DNA of 64,000 bases. Origin: Adiantum capillus-veneris (lineage: Eukaryota; Streptophyta; Polypodiopsida; Polypodiales; Pteridaceae). Below the pieces are notes generated by a model, which had not been told where the DNA came from, did not search any database, and saw only the letters and a program-made list of their open reading frames with translations. Every line of letters begins with the position of its first letter. Position 1 is the first letter of the stretch. Made by a program: the position numbers and the translations under genes. Positions 20,082 through 31,300 of this stretch are shown in pieces. The DNA is taken from assembly GCA_014529385.2 (NCBI GenBank), contig CM043944.1, positions 68,075,895-68,139,894 of the forward strand, written 5' to 3'.

Positions 20082-23000
20082 ATGCACTTACGCTCTGGGC
20101 GGGTGCTAGAACACGAGCATATTGAGAGTGCCTCTGTTCATACGGACACCCATTACCCATCCACGATAAGCTCTAGACCCTCAGCGGGGACACAGGGTAG
20201 CACCACCCAAGACCCTAAAATAGCCGCTAGTGATTCCTCCTCAGACTCAGAAATCATGGAAGCATACCCTAACCAAAACACTGAGAGAGAAGGCCATGCA
20301 CCTCCCGAAGCTTCACAGCCTAGTACTAGTATGTTTAGCCGTTTCATGGAAACATTAGGTAGAGCTACTCGCTCGGAACCTGATGCAAATGAAGCACACG
20401 AAGGGGGTGGGGAAGTGGACTCTCCTTTCACATCGCACGTGGACCCCACACCCCCAAAGAGTGTCCATGTGGATATCCTACCAACTTCTTACCAAGAAGG
20501 CCCTGTTGAGCTGCCTCCTTCAGAAGTTCCCTCTAGAGTACCGTTGTTGACAAGTAAAACCACGGGGAGCAATATTGCTTCTACCTCACAAGAAACCGTT
20601 AACACGTCGACTCTAGAAGGATGGTTCATTAATGATCATTGGACATACGACCTCCACACTGAGGTGTTGACGGATCTACACTCTGGCCACGCCTACCATG
20701 TAGGATGGATAGAGATTGTACAATCCACCTCTAGTGCCACGAGCATCGAAGATCAACAGAAAATGATCTGTAATGTTATCCATGGCATTATTCAATTAGA
20801 AAGGCAAAACCGAGGGGTAAATATACTCTCAACTGGCCCCATGAGATTTCTGGATACGAGCAAGGCTCAACAGCCTACTCTATCACAAATGGAGACTCCT
20901 CTAATGAGCCCCATGGACCCATCTTACGTCATTTCACCTGGGGTCTCTATGCAATCTGAGCCTCCGAGCGAAAACTTTAGCTTCCCTAACTTGGCTCAAC
21001 CCTCTATCAAGGAAAACACAGTGCTCACTCCAGGGATAAGCCTGACAGAGAATGTACCGATGACATCTACGGTTAGCGCAGTGCCACTACCTAGTGTTGT
21101 AGTACCTAATATGGGGCCTCGACCATATGTGCCTCTAGCCCCTTATGCACACATGGCCCCCACACCTCCAATTGTACCACTTGCTTATGCTCCTCGAGTG
21201 CCGCTCCCTAGCTCTTATCCGAGTGGACCTATGCCCGGTTATGTTCCATATCCTGCATCATCTACACATATGCCAAGACCGGTACCCGTTCCTCTCCCAC
21301 ATATGATTCCAAGAGTACCTCCACCGGCCCTACCTCCTCACATAGGTGACTTGGCAGCGTTTGCTCAAACCATAGGTCGATCTATTGCGGAAAATATGCG
21401 TCATGCATCTGATAGAGAGCCTAGAAGTAAGGCAGTACAAATTGCCAAACTCACGCAAAAATTCAATGGGGATGAAGATGCTAGGAAACACATTGAAGTG
21501 TTTGAACAAGTATGTGATTCCTTAGGGGAACGCAACGAACTACATAAGTGCAATGCCTTAAGCTTGACATTAAGTGGGAAGGCTGGAGATTGGTATAGGA
21601 CCCTAAGGGTGGACGAGAAAACAATCTACCCTACCCTTCGAAGGTTGTTTCTGAAGGAGTACATACGAGAAGGTGTGCTTTGGGGTGTAGCATCTCAGCT
21701 ACAGAAGGCCGAACGTAAGGAAGGAGAGTCAGTAAGGGACTTCATTAGTCGTCTAAAGCACTTAAACTCTTGCTGCCCTGTAAATGAGCGCTTCAACAAT
21801 AACCAACTGCTTGATCGATTCATTCGAGGGTTGAGGAATGAAGGAATCTATAATAGACTAGTGATTAGAGGTATCACAACCTGGGAAGATGTCACTGCCA
21901 ATGCAATCCAATTAGAGGACAACTTGATGATAGCAGGCATGAGGGTGTCTACTGACACGAGATCCGCTAGCTCACAAGCCATTGAGTATGAACCCATGAC
22001 TGCAAAGCCCATTGCCAATGAGCCAAAGGTATTTGAGACATTCTTGACAGACCTCACCAAGGCAATCCAAGAGTCTCTTAAGGATAATCGACCCCCTCAA
22101 AATAGTCACATGTATCCAAGAAGGGAGCAACAATGGTGTTCCATTTGCTTAGGTCCACATAGCACTAGTGAGTGCCCTACGTTTAGAGTAAAATTTAATG
22201 GAACTTGCAACGCATGTGGTAGGTATGGTCACCAAGCTAAGGATTGTTTAATGATCAAACGTATGATGGCAAATAGACCACCTGTAGCCTGGACGGATGC
22301 ACCTCGAGCTCCTGTATTGATGCCTACTCCACCTGTTGAGCAACTACCGCAACACATGGTCCCTAGATCTCAAAATGTTGTACAAGCTACACCGCTACCA
22401 CCTCCTGTGCTAGGACCGCAGCCCCCGCATCCAAGAGTCGCCCCTATGAACCAAGTGGGTTGCGAGCCATCAAATGCTTATCCAGATGGCTGTGAGGAGG
22501 AAATAGACACTAGTATTGCCTACGGACTTGATACATTGGAAGAATGTCCTATATACTACATGGAAGATTGTTGGGGACAAGTCAAGCCGGTTTATCAAGC
22601 TGCTGCTCTCGCATCCAGAGGTCAAAATATCAACACCCAGGCTAGGAGGCCACCTCTTCAATGCTACGAGTGTGGTGGACCACATCGAGTAGCGGAGTGC
22701 CCTATTAGGCTGCAAAAGAATGCTGCACAGATGCAAATGAATCAAGGGAGCACGTCTGCAATGCCAATACTCACATGCAATCGTTGTGGCATAGATCACT
22801 TGATTGCCCAATGCCCCTATAACCCAAATGCGCCTAAAATCACACCCCTAAATTTGGTCGAAATTGCTAGTGTGACATCGCCAATACCACCCGTCGCACC
22901 CGCTTATGCGATTACACGGTCCATGCTTCAAGGGCCAGGCCATATCCTCGAAGAGAGAGATACCGCGTCAGTTATCCAAGCAAAGAAAAAGAAGACACGA

Positions 23001-24860
23001 AGGAAGAAGTCGCAGAATACGGAAAATTCAAAGCCAAGTTCCAAAACAAACATAGGAACAGGAGATGACCCCGTGTATATGAATGACCTCGAGGATGATT
23101 CAGATTCAGTCGAGACAATGGAGACTAGAACCAATACCACAAAGGGAAAGACCGACAAAGAAAACCGTAACATGGAGCCAAATGAAAACCGAATAAGAGA
23201 AAATCATAAAGATCCTCTGAAAACACCACAAGTGTTTCCAAATCCAATCCAAGACCCCCAAGATAAACCGCAGGGGCAAAAAGGGAAGAATCGTAAAAAG
23301 AAGATTGGGACGTACCCAAACCCTGTAGACGAGATTAAGCAGGTGAAACATCTAAGAGGTTTAGTGGAGGAGACTCAAAGGAAACTAGAACCAGAACCCA
23401 TGCATATCAAAATTCATGACACAGTGTTTCCCACGCAAGTTCATCCACCCTACATGAACCATAGACCGTTAGCCATATCTAGTATCATCCAAGAAGGGAG
23501 TGAGGACAGGACATCAGAAAGTGAGCATACACCCTTCTTGTTGGAAAGGATGTTTAACGAAGGAATACCTGATCCCATTGAGGAATATGAGATTCCATCC
23601 TCACCAGTTCCTAGTCAAGGACCTACACCCTGCAAAACGCCAATGAATGTTGCCAAACTAGTGGACTTCATGTCTTCTGAGGTCCGAACCACGATCATAG
23701 CAAAGCTGTATGGAGATCCTGAGTTATTCCTTGCACTTCGAGCATTCCTTAACGGAGAGCTACGAACGGGATTACCGCAGTTTGCGCAACCAAATAGGCC
23801 TGACTCGATTATGATTGATGAGGAAAATCATGTGCAATCACTTGACTTAGATGGACATGAGTCTGTGATCGAGGTACCCATTAACGAATTAGGGCAGTAT
23901 TTTGAAGGCGACGAGTCTAATGCGACCCTACCCATCACTACCAAGGGATTAACTATAAAGGGAATTCTTGATGGTGGTGCGGGAGTTAGCATCGTTACAA
24001 AAGATTGTTGGGAATCCATGGGAAAACCCCGCCTCAGTGTTACTAACATTGTGGTAAAGATGGCAAATGGTACCATAGCCAAACCTATGGGGATGCTCAA
24101 GGATCTTAAGATCAAAGTTCTAGGACACAAGGTACGACATACGTTCATTGTAATGGATTTCTCTAAACACCTTATGTCATATGAAATGATTTTAGGACGA
24201 CCATTCATGAGGGAAGCACAAATGGTTCACGATTGGTCTAAAAATTATGTCTATTTGCAATTCCAAGACTCTGTCCTTAGAGTGGATTTGGTGACTGGTA
24301 AGGTACACCCCTTAGGGAGTAAAACCATTATTGATCATCGCTCTGACACCACAGTTCACTCGGCCCCACTACAATATTGTTACACTTGTGAGAAGGATAC
24401 AGACATTGGCCAAGATTCTCCTTACATGGATGAGTTACCGGGTATGACGGAATCAGACAATGTAGACTGGGTCCACCTAGCATCAACCATAGACACTTGG
24501 GGAAATAGGGGGACGACCTGGGTAACACCTGAGGGGGATGAAATGCATATACCCTTAAATATGCTACAAGCAATGCATATCGCTTCCGACAAGACTCATC
24601 CTAAGGTAACGAAGAAAACATACAAGTGGGTCCCTAAAGCTTCTTTAGTGACCATATCTAGTGCTAAAAAACATAAGCCTTGTAAGAAACGTACCACTCG
24701 CTCCAAGAAAAGTAAGAAAATGTTGCGATGGATCCCTAAACGACTATTGGAAGCCCAAGGCTACTATCAAGGAAATGATCAAATCTGGGTGCCAAAACGT
24801 AGATTGTGCTCTTACCTATCACCTGACCCAAGTGAGCCCAATCCCGTAGCTCCAAAATGA
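20082..24860 (+). CDS. ORF1: giant gag-protease protein (1592 aa)
   Basis: An uninterrupted 1592-codon frame starts MHLRSGRVL, a typical plant Gypsy gag start. A Pro-rich N-terminal half leads to a retrotransposon gag (capsid) domain at about residues 450-570 (AGDWYRTLR, ESVRDFISRLKHL). Four zinc knuckles follow: CSICLGPHSTSEC (about 686), CNACGRYGHQAKDC (about 708), CYECGGPHRVAEC (about 860) and CNRCGIDHLIAQC (about 900). After a basic, charged linker comes a retropepsin-like domain with ILDGGAGVSIV (about 1293) and MILGRPFMR (about 1370). The C-terminus carries repeated W(V/I)PK motifs. Gag should assemble particles and bind RNA, and the protease may process it. No RT follows. It is far longer than usual gags, and the open frame over 4.8 kb suggests recent activity or selection. 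Confidence 0.88.
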   Translation: MHLRSGRVLEHEHIESASVHTDTHYPSTISSRPSAGTQGSTTQDPKIAASDSSSDSEIMEAYPNQNTEREGHAPPEASQPSTSMFSRFMETLGRATRSEPDANEAHEGGGEVDSPFTSHVDPTPPKSVHVDILPTSYQEGPVELPPSEVPSRVPLLTSKTTGSNIASTSQETVNTSTLEGWFINDHWTYDLHTEVLTDLHSGHAYHVGWIEIVQSTSSATSIEDQQKMICNVIHGIIQLERQNRGVNILSTGPMRFLDTSKAQQPTLSQMETPLMSPMDPSYVISPGVSMQSEPPSENFSFPNLAQPSIKENTVLTPGISLTENVPMTSTVSAVPLPSVVVPNMGPRPYVPLAPYAHMAPTPPIVPLAYAPRVPLPSSYPSGPMPGYVPYPASSTHMPRPVPVPLPHMIPRVPPPALPPHIGDLAAFAQTIGRSIAENMRHASDREPRSKAVQIAKLTQKFNGDEDARKHIEVFEQVCDSLGERNELHKCNALSLTLSGKAGDWYRTLRVDEKTIYPTLRRLFLKEYIREGVLWGVASQLQKAERKEGESVRDFISRLKHLNSCCPVNERFNNNQLLDRFIRGLRNEGIYNRLVIRGITTWEDVTANAIQLEDNLMIAGMRVSTDTRSASSQAIEYEPMTAKPIANEPKVFETFLTDLTKAIQESLKDNRPPQNSHMYPRREQQWCSICLGPHSTSECPTFRVKFNGTCNACGRYGHQAKDCLMIKRMMANRPPVAWTDAPRAPVLMPTPPVEQLPQHMVPRSQNVVQATPLPPPVLGPQPPHPRVAPMNQVGCEPSNAYPDGCEEEIDTSIAYGLDTLEECPIYYMEDCWGQVKPVYQAAALASRGQNINTQARRPPLQCYECGGPHRVAECPIRLQKNAAQMQMNQGSTSAMPILTCNRCGIDHLIAQCPYNPNAPKITPLNLVEIASVTSPIPPVAPAYAITRSMLQGPGHILEERDTASVIQAKKKKTRRKKSQNTENSKPSSKTNIGTGDDPVYMNDLEDDSDSVETMETRTNTTKGKTDKENRNMEPNENRIRENHKDPLKTPQVFPNPIQDPQDKPQGQKGKNRKKKIGTYPNPVDEIKQVKHLRGLVEETQRKLEPEPMHIKIHDTVFPTQVHPPYMNHRPLAISSIIQEGSEDRTSESEHTPFLLERMFNEGIPDPIEEYEIPSSPVPSQGPTPCKTPMNVAKLVDFMSSEVRTTIIAKLYGDPELFLALRAFLNGELRTGLPQFAQPNRPDSIMIDEENHVQSLDLDGHESVIEVPINELGQYFEGDESNATLPITTKGLTIKGILDGGAGVSIVTKDCWESMGKPRLSVTNIVVKMANGTIAKPMGMLKDLKIKVLGHKVRHTFIVMDFSKHLMSYEMILGRPFMREAQMVHDWSKNYVYLQFQDSVLRVDLVTGKVHPLGSKTIIDHRSDTTVHSAPLQYCYTCEKDTDIGQDSPYMDELPGMTESDNVDWVHLASTIDTWGNRGTTWVTPEGDEMHIPLNMLQAMHIASDKTHPKVTKKTYKWVPKASLVTISSAKKHKPCKKRTTRSKKSKKMLRWIPKRLLEAQGYYQGNDQIWVPKRRLCSYLSPDPSEPNPVAPK

Positions 24861-25261
24861 TCAATGACCGTGGAAAGGAAAAAATCACAGAATGCTACAC
24901 ACCCGCTCCCGAGCTAGTTTGGGTACCAAAGAAAGAACGATTTGTTCCACCTAGCTCAGGAAGGGGGGAGTGCCATGAAGATTCTAGCTCCTCATGTAAT
25001 ACATCCATAGAGGTAAAAGCTTCTACACAACCTCCATCTATAGTAGTGGACCTCCATGAAGCTACAAAAGAATCCACACCTCCCAGTGTTCAAGAATCAC
25101 TTGATGAACCACTTCAAGTTCGATCCTGGGAGAGTACCTTACCACCCTTGCAACTCGACAAGGCACCTAGGGTAATAGAAAACTACTGGAAAAAATCCTC
25201 ACCTATTACCAACTGGAACAATTGGTTTCAAAGGGTGACAAGCTCATTTCAAATGGTATGA
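24857..25261 (+). CDS. ORF2: 134-aa protein overlapping ORF1 stop
   Basis: The start ATG overlaps the ORF1 stop as ATGA (24857-24860), a layout that could allow re-initiation after termination. The frame is one nucleotide back relative to ORF1. It continues the ORF1 theme with LVWVPKKERFVPP, so it may be the rest of a once-longer polyprotein. No enzyme motif is visible. Its role is unknown. Confidence 0.5.
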   Translation: MINDRGKEKITECYTPAPELVWVPKKERFVPPSSGRGECHEDSSSSCNTSIEVKASTQPPSIVVDLHEATKESTPPSVQESLDEPLQVRSWESTLPPLQLDKAPRVIENYWKKSSPITNWNNWFQRVTSSFQMV

Positions 25262-26871
25262 TCTACCCAAGGAAGGGGGGAGTGTTTGCTGACAGTCATC
25301 ATTCATTTGTTTCCCTCTCAACCTTTTTCCCTGACCTCTCAATTCCAATCTTAGGGAATGTACATATAAAGCTTTATACTCACAAAGAAAAAAAAAAGAG
25401 CAAGAGCAATTAGCAAACGAGTATGCACATTAAAGTCAAAACATTGACTCAGACCTACACATGTCACATTTGGTACAGTGAAACAGAAACCTATGCCATA
25501 AAACACCTTTGATCCTCATCACTTGAATGATGGAGGGTAAGGTAAGATTAGTACGATAGGAGTGTTTCTGTTTTAGAGTTGAGTGATTAGCAAAGTTCTC
25601 TTTTCCCACTGATGTGCCTCCTAGAGGTATTGTTTGTATTTCATAGTGTGTACAGGAGCGTGTTGCTATTGATAGGATTTGGACCTTCATGGAACCTTCA
25701 AATCAAGCACGACCATCAACACAAACAGGTGTTTCTTGTCCATTAGCATTGCCGTTATCTTTTTGCATCTATGATTGTCTGCTTTGATTGTGATTGGTAG
25801 CATAATATTCAGCGCATTGGCTTAGTATCAAACATTTAATTCAATGTAATGTTTTGTCATAATCACTTGTCTAGGTTTAAAAATCAAGCAGTCCGACTAA
25901 GCTAGTTTGACCAAGCTAGGTATTAGAAATCTTCTCTTAATACCATGGGGAATGCCTTCCTAATAAGCAATGGTTACTTAGGTTCTTAATCCGATTTAGG
26001 CACCATTGTATGAAATGTACTAGGGCTTTCTAGTGGGCTTAACCCTAGTGACCTTTAGCTTAAGTATTATAAAGGGAGTTTACTAATGTGATGAGCCTGG
26101 GGAGGGTAACAATGTTATATGACCCCCCAAAGTTACAAAATTAAAATGCTGAAAATGAACAAACAAAAAATCAAAGTGCCACAATGTAAAATTTTAAGCT
26201 GGAAGAGAAATCTCGGCTTGATTTGGTACTTCACTCACATGTATCGCCTATGGTACTAGAGCCCTAGAGGTTCCCAGTGTGGGCACTTTTCCTTGAGAAG
26301 CAAAAAACCCAAGGCATACAAAATAAGCACCCACTTCAAAATTGAATCAGTGTGAAAAGACTTTGGGGGGTCAAAGAAAAAGTAATCAGTCAGGCGATGA
26401 TTTCATGAGAAATTCCTTTTATGGTAGCTTAACTACAAAGTTTTCTAGATATAGCCTCTAGTCAGCCCTCGAACATGAATACTTGGCTCTCACGATTAAA
26501 CAACTTAATTGACCACAGAAAATTAAGAAGCTTACCCATGGTATTAATATTCGATCTCTAGTGCCTTTCGACCGTCAAATTAGCGACCCCAGACTTGTTT
26601 AATTTTCTACCTTTACATCTGTTTATGCACTTGATTACATTGAAATTTAATGTTCATTGCTAACAAATTGTTTGAAATTCTTTTACCAATCAATGTGTCT
26701 ACCTAAAACTGCATATGCTTTTTAAGAGAATGCAATTACTGTGCCAATGTTGTTTGATTTTGCAGTGACTGAAGAAGGCTAGGACATTCATCTCAAATGC
26801 TCTTCCACCTCGACGAACTAGCTTCAACTCAATAGCTTCCGAGGATGGAATCTACATCAAAAAGGGGGGCA
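25262..26871 (+). other. 3' non-coding part of the TR-GAG-like element
   Basis: No long frame. It contains a 13/14-bp inverted repeat, GACCCCCCAAAGTT at 26121-26134 and GACTTTGGGGGGTC at 26359-26372. Near 26755-26766 TTTGATTTTGCAG resembles a 3' splice site. After it, a short frame reading FNSIASEDGIYIKKGG leads into the polypurine tract (26859-26870). That resembles the last residues of a Gypsy polyprotein, suggesting that pol was deleted between about 25.3 and 26.8 kb. Confidence 0.55.
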
Positions 26872-27170
26872 TGTTAACCCTCACGGCTCACGGACACCCA
26901 TCACCTACGACGGACGTGTATTATGTATTTGGTAGAGTCAGGTACCGGGCTTGTCGGACCAATAGGGAAAGGTAGAGTGATCGCCGATGAGAGGCGCACT
27001 TTAACTTGGACATTCAAGGGATTAGTTGGTTAAGCATGGGCGCCCAAGTTTGAATGGGGTGAGCTCCTATAAAAGCCAACTAAACCTAATTTTTACTCAT
27101 TCTCTCATTTGTGCAATTGAAGAGTGCTCTTGCTCCATCTCCATCTCCATCTTCTTCTTCTTCACCTCCT

Positions 27171-27201
<31 letters not shown>

Positions 27202-27373
27202 GAGAGTGTGTGTGCGATCGAGCGTTACGAAGGCACGACGGCGGCGAGGCGGTTGAGCGCGGCACGACTGCAGCTTCTTCTTCATCGCGGCGAGGAATCC
27301 ACCACGAAGGCGAGCGTAGAGCGGTGAGTGACACACCCTTTGTTCTCTTGAGCTTGCTAGTTTAGGCTTGTTG
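26872..27373 (+). repeat. TR-GAG-like element 3' LTR
   Basis: Starts TGTTAACC directly after the polypurine tract. TATA box at 27068-27075. Differs from the 5' LTR by few substitutions and 2 bp in the GT run. Confidence 0.88.
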
Positions 27374-28399
27374 TGTGCTTGGAGCCGTTTGTGGCTCGCA
27401 TACGGTGTATTGGCAAGTCCCTTGCTTCGACAGTGCGGCAAGGAGCGCACAGCACAACGCGAACCACCTAACAAGAATTGTTAGCTAAGGAGGAAGCTTG
27501 ACCCGCAGGCACGGGGAAGTAAGCATAGGGTGTCAACCTACGCTCGTCTGACTATTGACCTTTTTCTACAGAGGTTTCTACCCAATGTCTAAGTTACAGC
27601 CTACTATTGTGCACATGAGGAGATTTCCTACAACGCTTCCATGAGCCAAATACCCATTAGAAGTTCTCAAAACCTGACAAAACTTGAGGGATATCCTATT
27701 AACACCAATAGGACACTCTTCCTAAGGTTCGTGACCCAAAACCCTACACATAAACACCCAGTGCAGAATCACGTAGGATGTCTGACAGGTCGTTGTAGGT
27801 TGACGTTTCTGAAAACTAAGGTGCCTAATGTGTAGCTCTACTCAATATGAATGCGTGGATATGCTCAAATGCAAAAACAGACACTGTTTGCTTACAAAAT
27901 CCCTAGAAACAGCTCGCGCTGAATCTGGCAAAGCCGGGTTGTACACGCACAGTGTGGGTATTGGCGCATAGCTCTCTTCGGGGGCAACACGCTGCACTTC
28001 TCCGTACTCGATTTTGACCACTAGTGTGCATGCAGCGTCAAGATAAGCTCTAACTCTCTCTTGTACACAGAATACGCTTCTCATAGACACTTCATAGAAT
28101 GAACAAAAGGGGTTTTTCTATTAAGGTTAGAATTTGGTATATATACCTTCCAAATACAAAACCTCATGTTCCAAAGTGAAATCCTACTTAGTCTAATGGA
28201 AAAAATAATATACAAAATTGGAAACTTGTGCAAGCCCCAAGTATTTACAAGTGAAATGACGGGTTTTCTTAATCAGGGAATGACTACATAGGATTTCCTT
28301 CTTTTATCATTTCGTCAGTCTTCAGTTGAGTGTGGCCGTCCGTCTTTAGCTAAAGGCTCCCCACCTCCTAGCTCACGTTGTCCTCGACATGACAGTAGA
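27374..28399. other. Unassigned DNA right of the TR-GAG-like element
   Basis: No recognisable gene or element. It does not continue the tandem array found left of the element, so the two flanks are not one interrupted sequence. Short frames on both strands show no motif. A purine-rich stretch (minus strand AGGAGGTGGGGAGCC) sits near 28345-28360 and could be a polypurine tract. Confidence 0.45.
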
Positions 28400-31300
28400 G
28401 CCACTATTTCAGTGGAGGATGTCGCGCATCTTCAAAATGGACTCATACAGTGCATGCTGGGACACTAATGTTGGGCCGAATATATCTGTGTCGATGGTGA
28501 AGAAGCCGATGTAGAAGGCTTCTTCAAAGGCTTGGAGATGGTATGAGGGCAGGAACATTATTCTTTGATAGAGGGCATGTATCACCTCATATGAAGGTTG
28601 AGCAGACAGGTCATAAGTACATCTATAAGTTTCCTAGAAGAAGAATATGCTGTCTGTTTCTTGTCCAGGTTTGAAGACCTCAAAGACTACCAGAAGTGTT
28701 TTCCATATCTTTCTAACCATAATGCAAGAGAGGTCAGGCGAGCCAGTGAACAATTTAATGGCGCTTGTTAGGGTTTTCACCATGTATTTCTCACTCATTC
28801 TCTCACCTGCCTTCAAGCCTGGCAGCTTCGGGTAGTTGAGCCACGTGGGGTAGCTTCTCTTCAACAGTTCATGTTCCTTCCATGTCCGCATCCTTGGTAG
28901 AGGTCAAAAACTAAGGTCATCTCTAACCATTTTAGGCGTCTCTACCAAACGCACTAAATACTGTGAGTATTTAGTGAGCCATGCGTTCCTTCATTTTGGT
29001 TGAGAGTCCAATACGAGCTTAACACCTTCTGGCTTGGTGATGTCTTCATGGTACAATGGCACTATAGGCTCCTCTTTAATCCTCTTGTTGAGTGTAGTAG
29101 CCTTGTATTTTAGGAGAGGATAGGGGAGAGAGGGTTGTAGCCATTCATGTTGAACGACATTTTCATCTAATCTCTGAATGGTCATGGACTTCAATACCCT
29201 CTGCTTCCACAACATTGATTCTTTGGTTGTGTCTTTTATGGATGCTTCTATTGCTTTCTGTATATTGTTTTCTTCTTCTTGTGTAAAAATCCGGGGCCCT
29301 TGTAAGGGTCCCACAGGAATGTCCTCTTAGATTGCTATGTCCACCGGATTTGACACATTCTCTATATCAATTCCTTCCATAGCATCTGGTCCACGACTTT
29401 GTTGAGGTTCTTCACTTGGTTGGCTCTTAAGTTCATCCAGCGGCTTCTCTAAGTCATCTTTTGCTAACTGAGCTTGTTCTATCATGACTACTAATAGGTC
29501 ATTAAGTTCTGCATTGACTCTATAAGCTTTATCTAGCTTCTGCCTTACCTCATCATTCTCTGTCTGCATCATCTTTGTGTCATCTCTAGTATTTTCTGAA
29601 GCCTATCCAATTTCGCTTTCAATGATTTGTTATCATCTTCTAACTTGCCTTGTACCACCATTGATCCCTATGCTAACATTACTCTCTGCCTCTTTTCAGG
29701 AGTCAACTCCTTTTGAAGTTCTATCATTTGTTCTTCAAACATGTCTTTATCTTGGATAGTACTAGTTGCAGCTGCAGCTCTTGCTTTGCCCAGAGACATT
29801 CTCAACTTGTGAATCGTTTGATCTTTCACTTTGATTTGATCCTTTAGTTCGATCACCTCATCTTGGCTAGCCTCATGTGGTATTTCAGCTTTGTCTTTGG
29901 CCTTCCTCTTTGATTTGATCCTTTAGTTCGATCACCCCATCTTGGCTAGCCTCATGTGGTATTTCAGCTTTGTCTTTGGCCTCCCTCAAGCTCTTAACCT
30001 CTTTTGACTCTTCCACCAGCTGTAGGTTGAGCCCATCCCTTTCCTTTTCGGCTTCAGTCAGAGCATTGCTGATTTTTTGGTACTCTTCTTCAGAGTTCAT
30101 TAGCTTCTGAGTGGTTTCTCGGTTTTGACTTTCTAACTCTTGACATTTCCTCCGTGCTGCTTCTAGTTCAGCTTGTAGCTGTGCTTAGCTGTGCATTTTC
30201 TCTTGACTTTGATTCTGAAGTGTTTCCACTTCAGCTTTCACCTTTACTTCACTCAACTTCAGCCCTCCATACTCAATCTCTTTAGCCACTGATCTGGATC
30301 TTAATCCTTGCAGCCTCTGCATCACTTCTTCCCAATATTTGTCTTGTGGTTGCAAATCCATTGTATCTGTTGTAGTCTCCTTTATCTCCACCAAACGAGG
30401 TCTCATCGTGTATTCTTCTGGTTTAGGGGTTGACAATTGAAAAGCTGTATGCGCTACCTCTTCTTGGGTGTATCCAACAGCTAGTAGATCCAAGAATATT
30501 CTGTATTTTTTTGCTTCCGGATCTTACTTCACAGGATTTGGTTCAAACTCTTCCTTCTAGTCTTTCTCTTTGTACTCTTCTTTCTTGGAGTCTTGCGGCT
30601 TCTCAGATTTAATCAACTCCTCAGTCTGTAGAGGGTGAGGAGGACTAGGAGGAGGTGGTGATGGTGGAGGACTGGACTAGCTGCTTGATGGTGGGGACTT
30701 CTTTTTGAAGTCCCGATCAGCCTTTGTTTTCCTCTCTCACTCTACACTTTCCTGCTCTTCTAACAGCTGTCGCCTCACATCATCAACTTCTTCTTCACCG
30801 TAAAAGGTATGATTGGAATATTATCGGCCGTCACATCTAGGATCTCAAAATTCTTTATATAATCTTCCAAGCAATCCCTATTGGTCCTTCGAGAAGATTG
30901 AGACATGGCCTCAAGTGAGGGCTTCCATAATTCTCTTAGATCTCCTTTCAGCATTCTTTCGGCTCTGAAACTCTCCATTAGCTCTAGTCGAGCGGCGTTT
31001 TGGGATTTAGCCTCTTTTGATGGCATCTGAATGGTAGCTTTATTTCCTTTCTTTGGCTGAGGTGGCTCTTCCTATACTGTCTCTAGCCACCCTGGGAGTT
31101 GTAGTTTGCTACTCTTCCTTGTCTTCTGTCAGCGTCAACCGTGATGGAGGAAGAGGCCACTGGCCTTAAGCATTTAGAGCTTCATATATTACCTTGGTGA
31201 TCATCTCCCCTGCTACAATATATGTGGGATTCTTGGTTCCCAACCTCACAATGTGGTACTGCAGGTATGCCACATAATCTATCTCTCCTAGGCGACTTGT

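Larger units (their letters stand above)
18607..27373 (+). mobile_element. TR-GAG-like non-autonomous Gypsy-type element
   Basis: LTRs at 18607-19110 (504 bp) and 26872-27373 (502 bp) differ by about six substitutions and a 2-bp microsatellite indel by my count, so the insertion is young. The 7.76-kb interior holds a giant gag-protease ORF and a small second ORF but no RT, RNase H or integrase. The polypurine tract CAAAAAGGGGGG (26859-26870) precedes the right LTR. I find no convincing target-site duplication. LTRs plus a coding gag but no pol fits the TR-GAG class described in plants; movement would depend on enzymes from a related Gypsy element. Confidence 0.85.
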
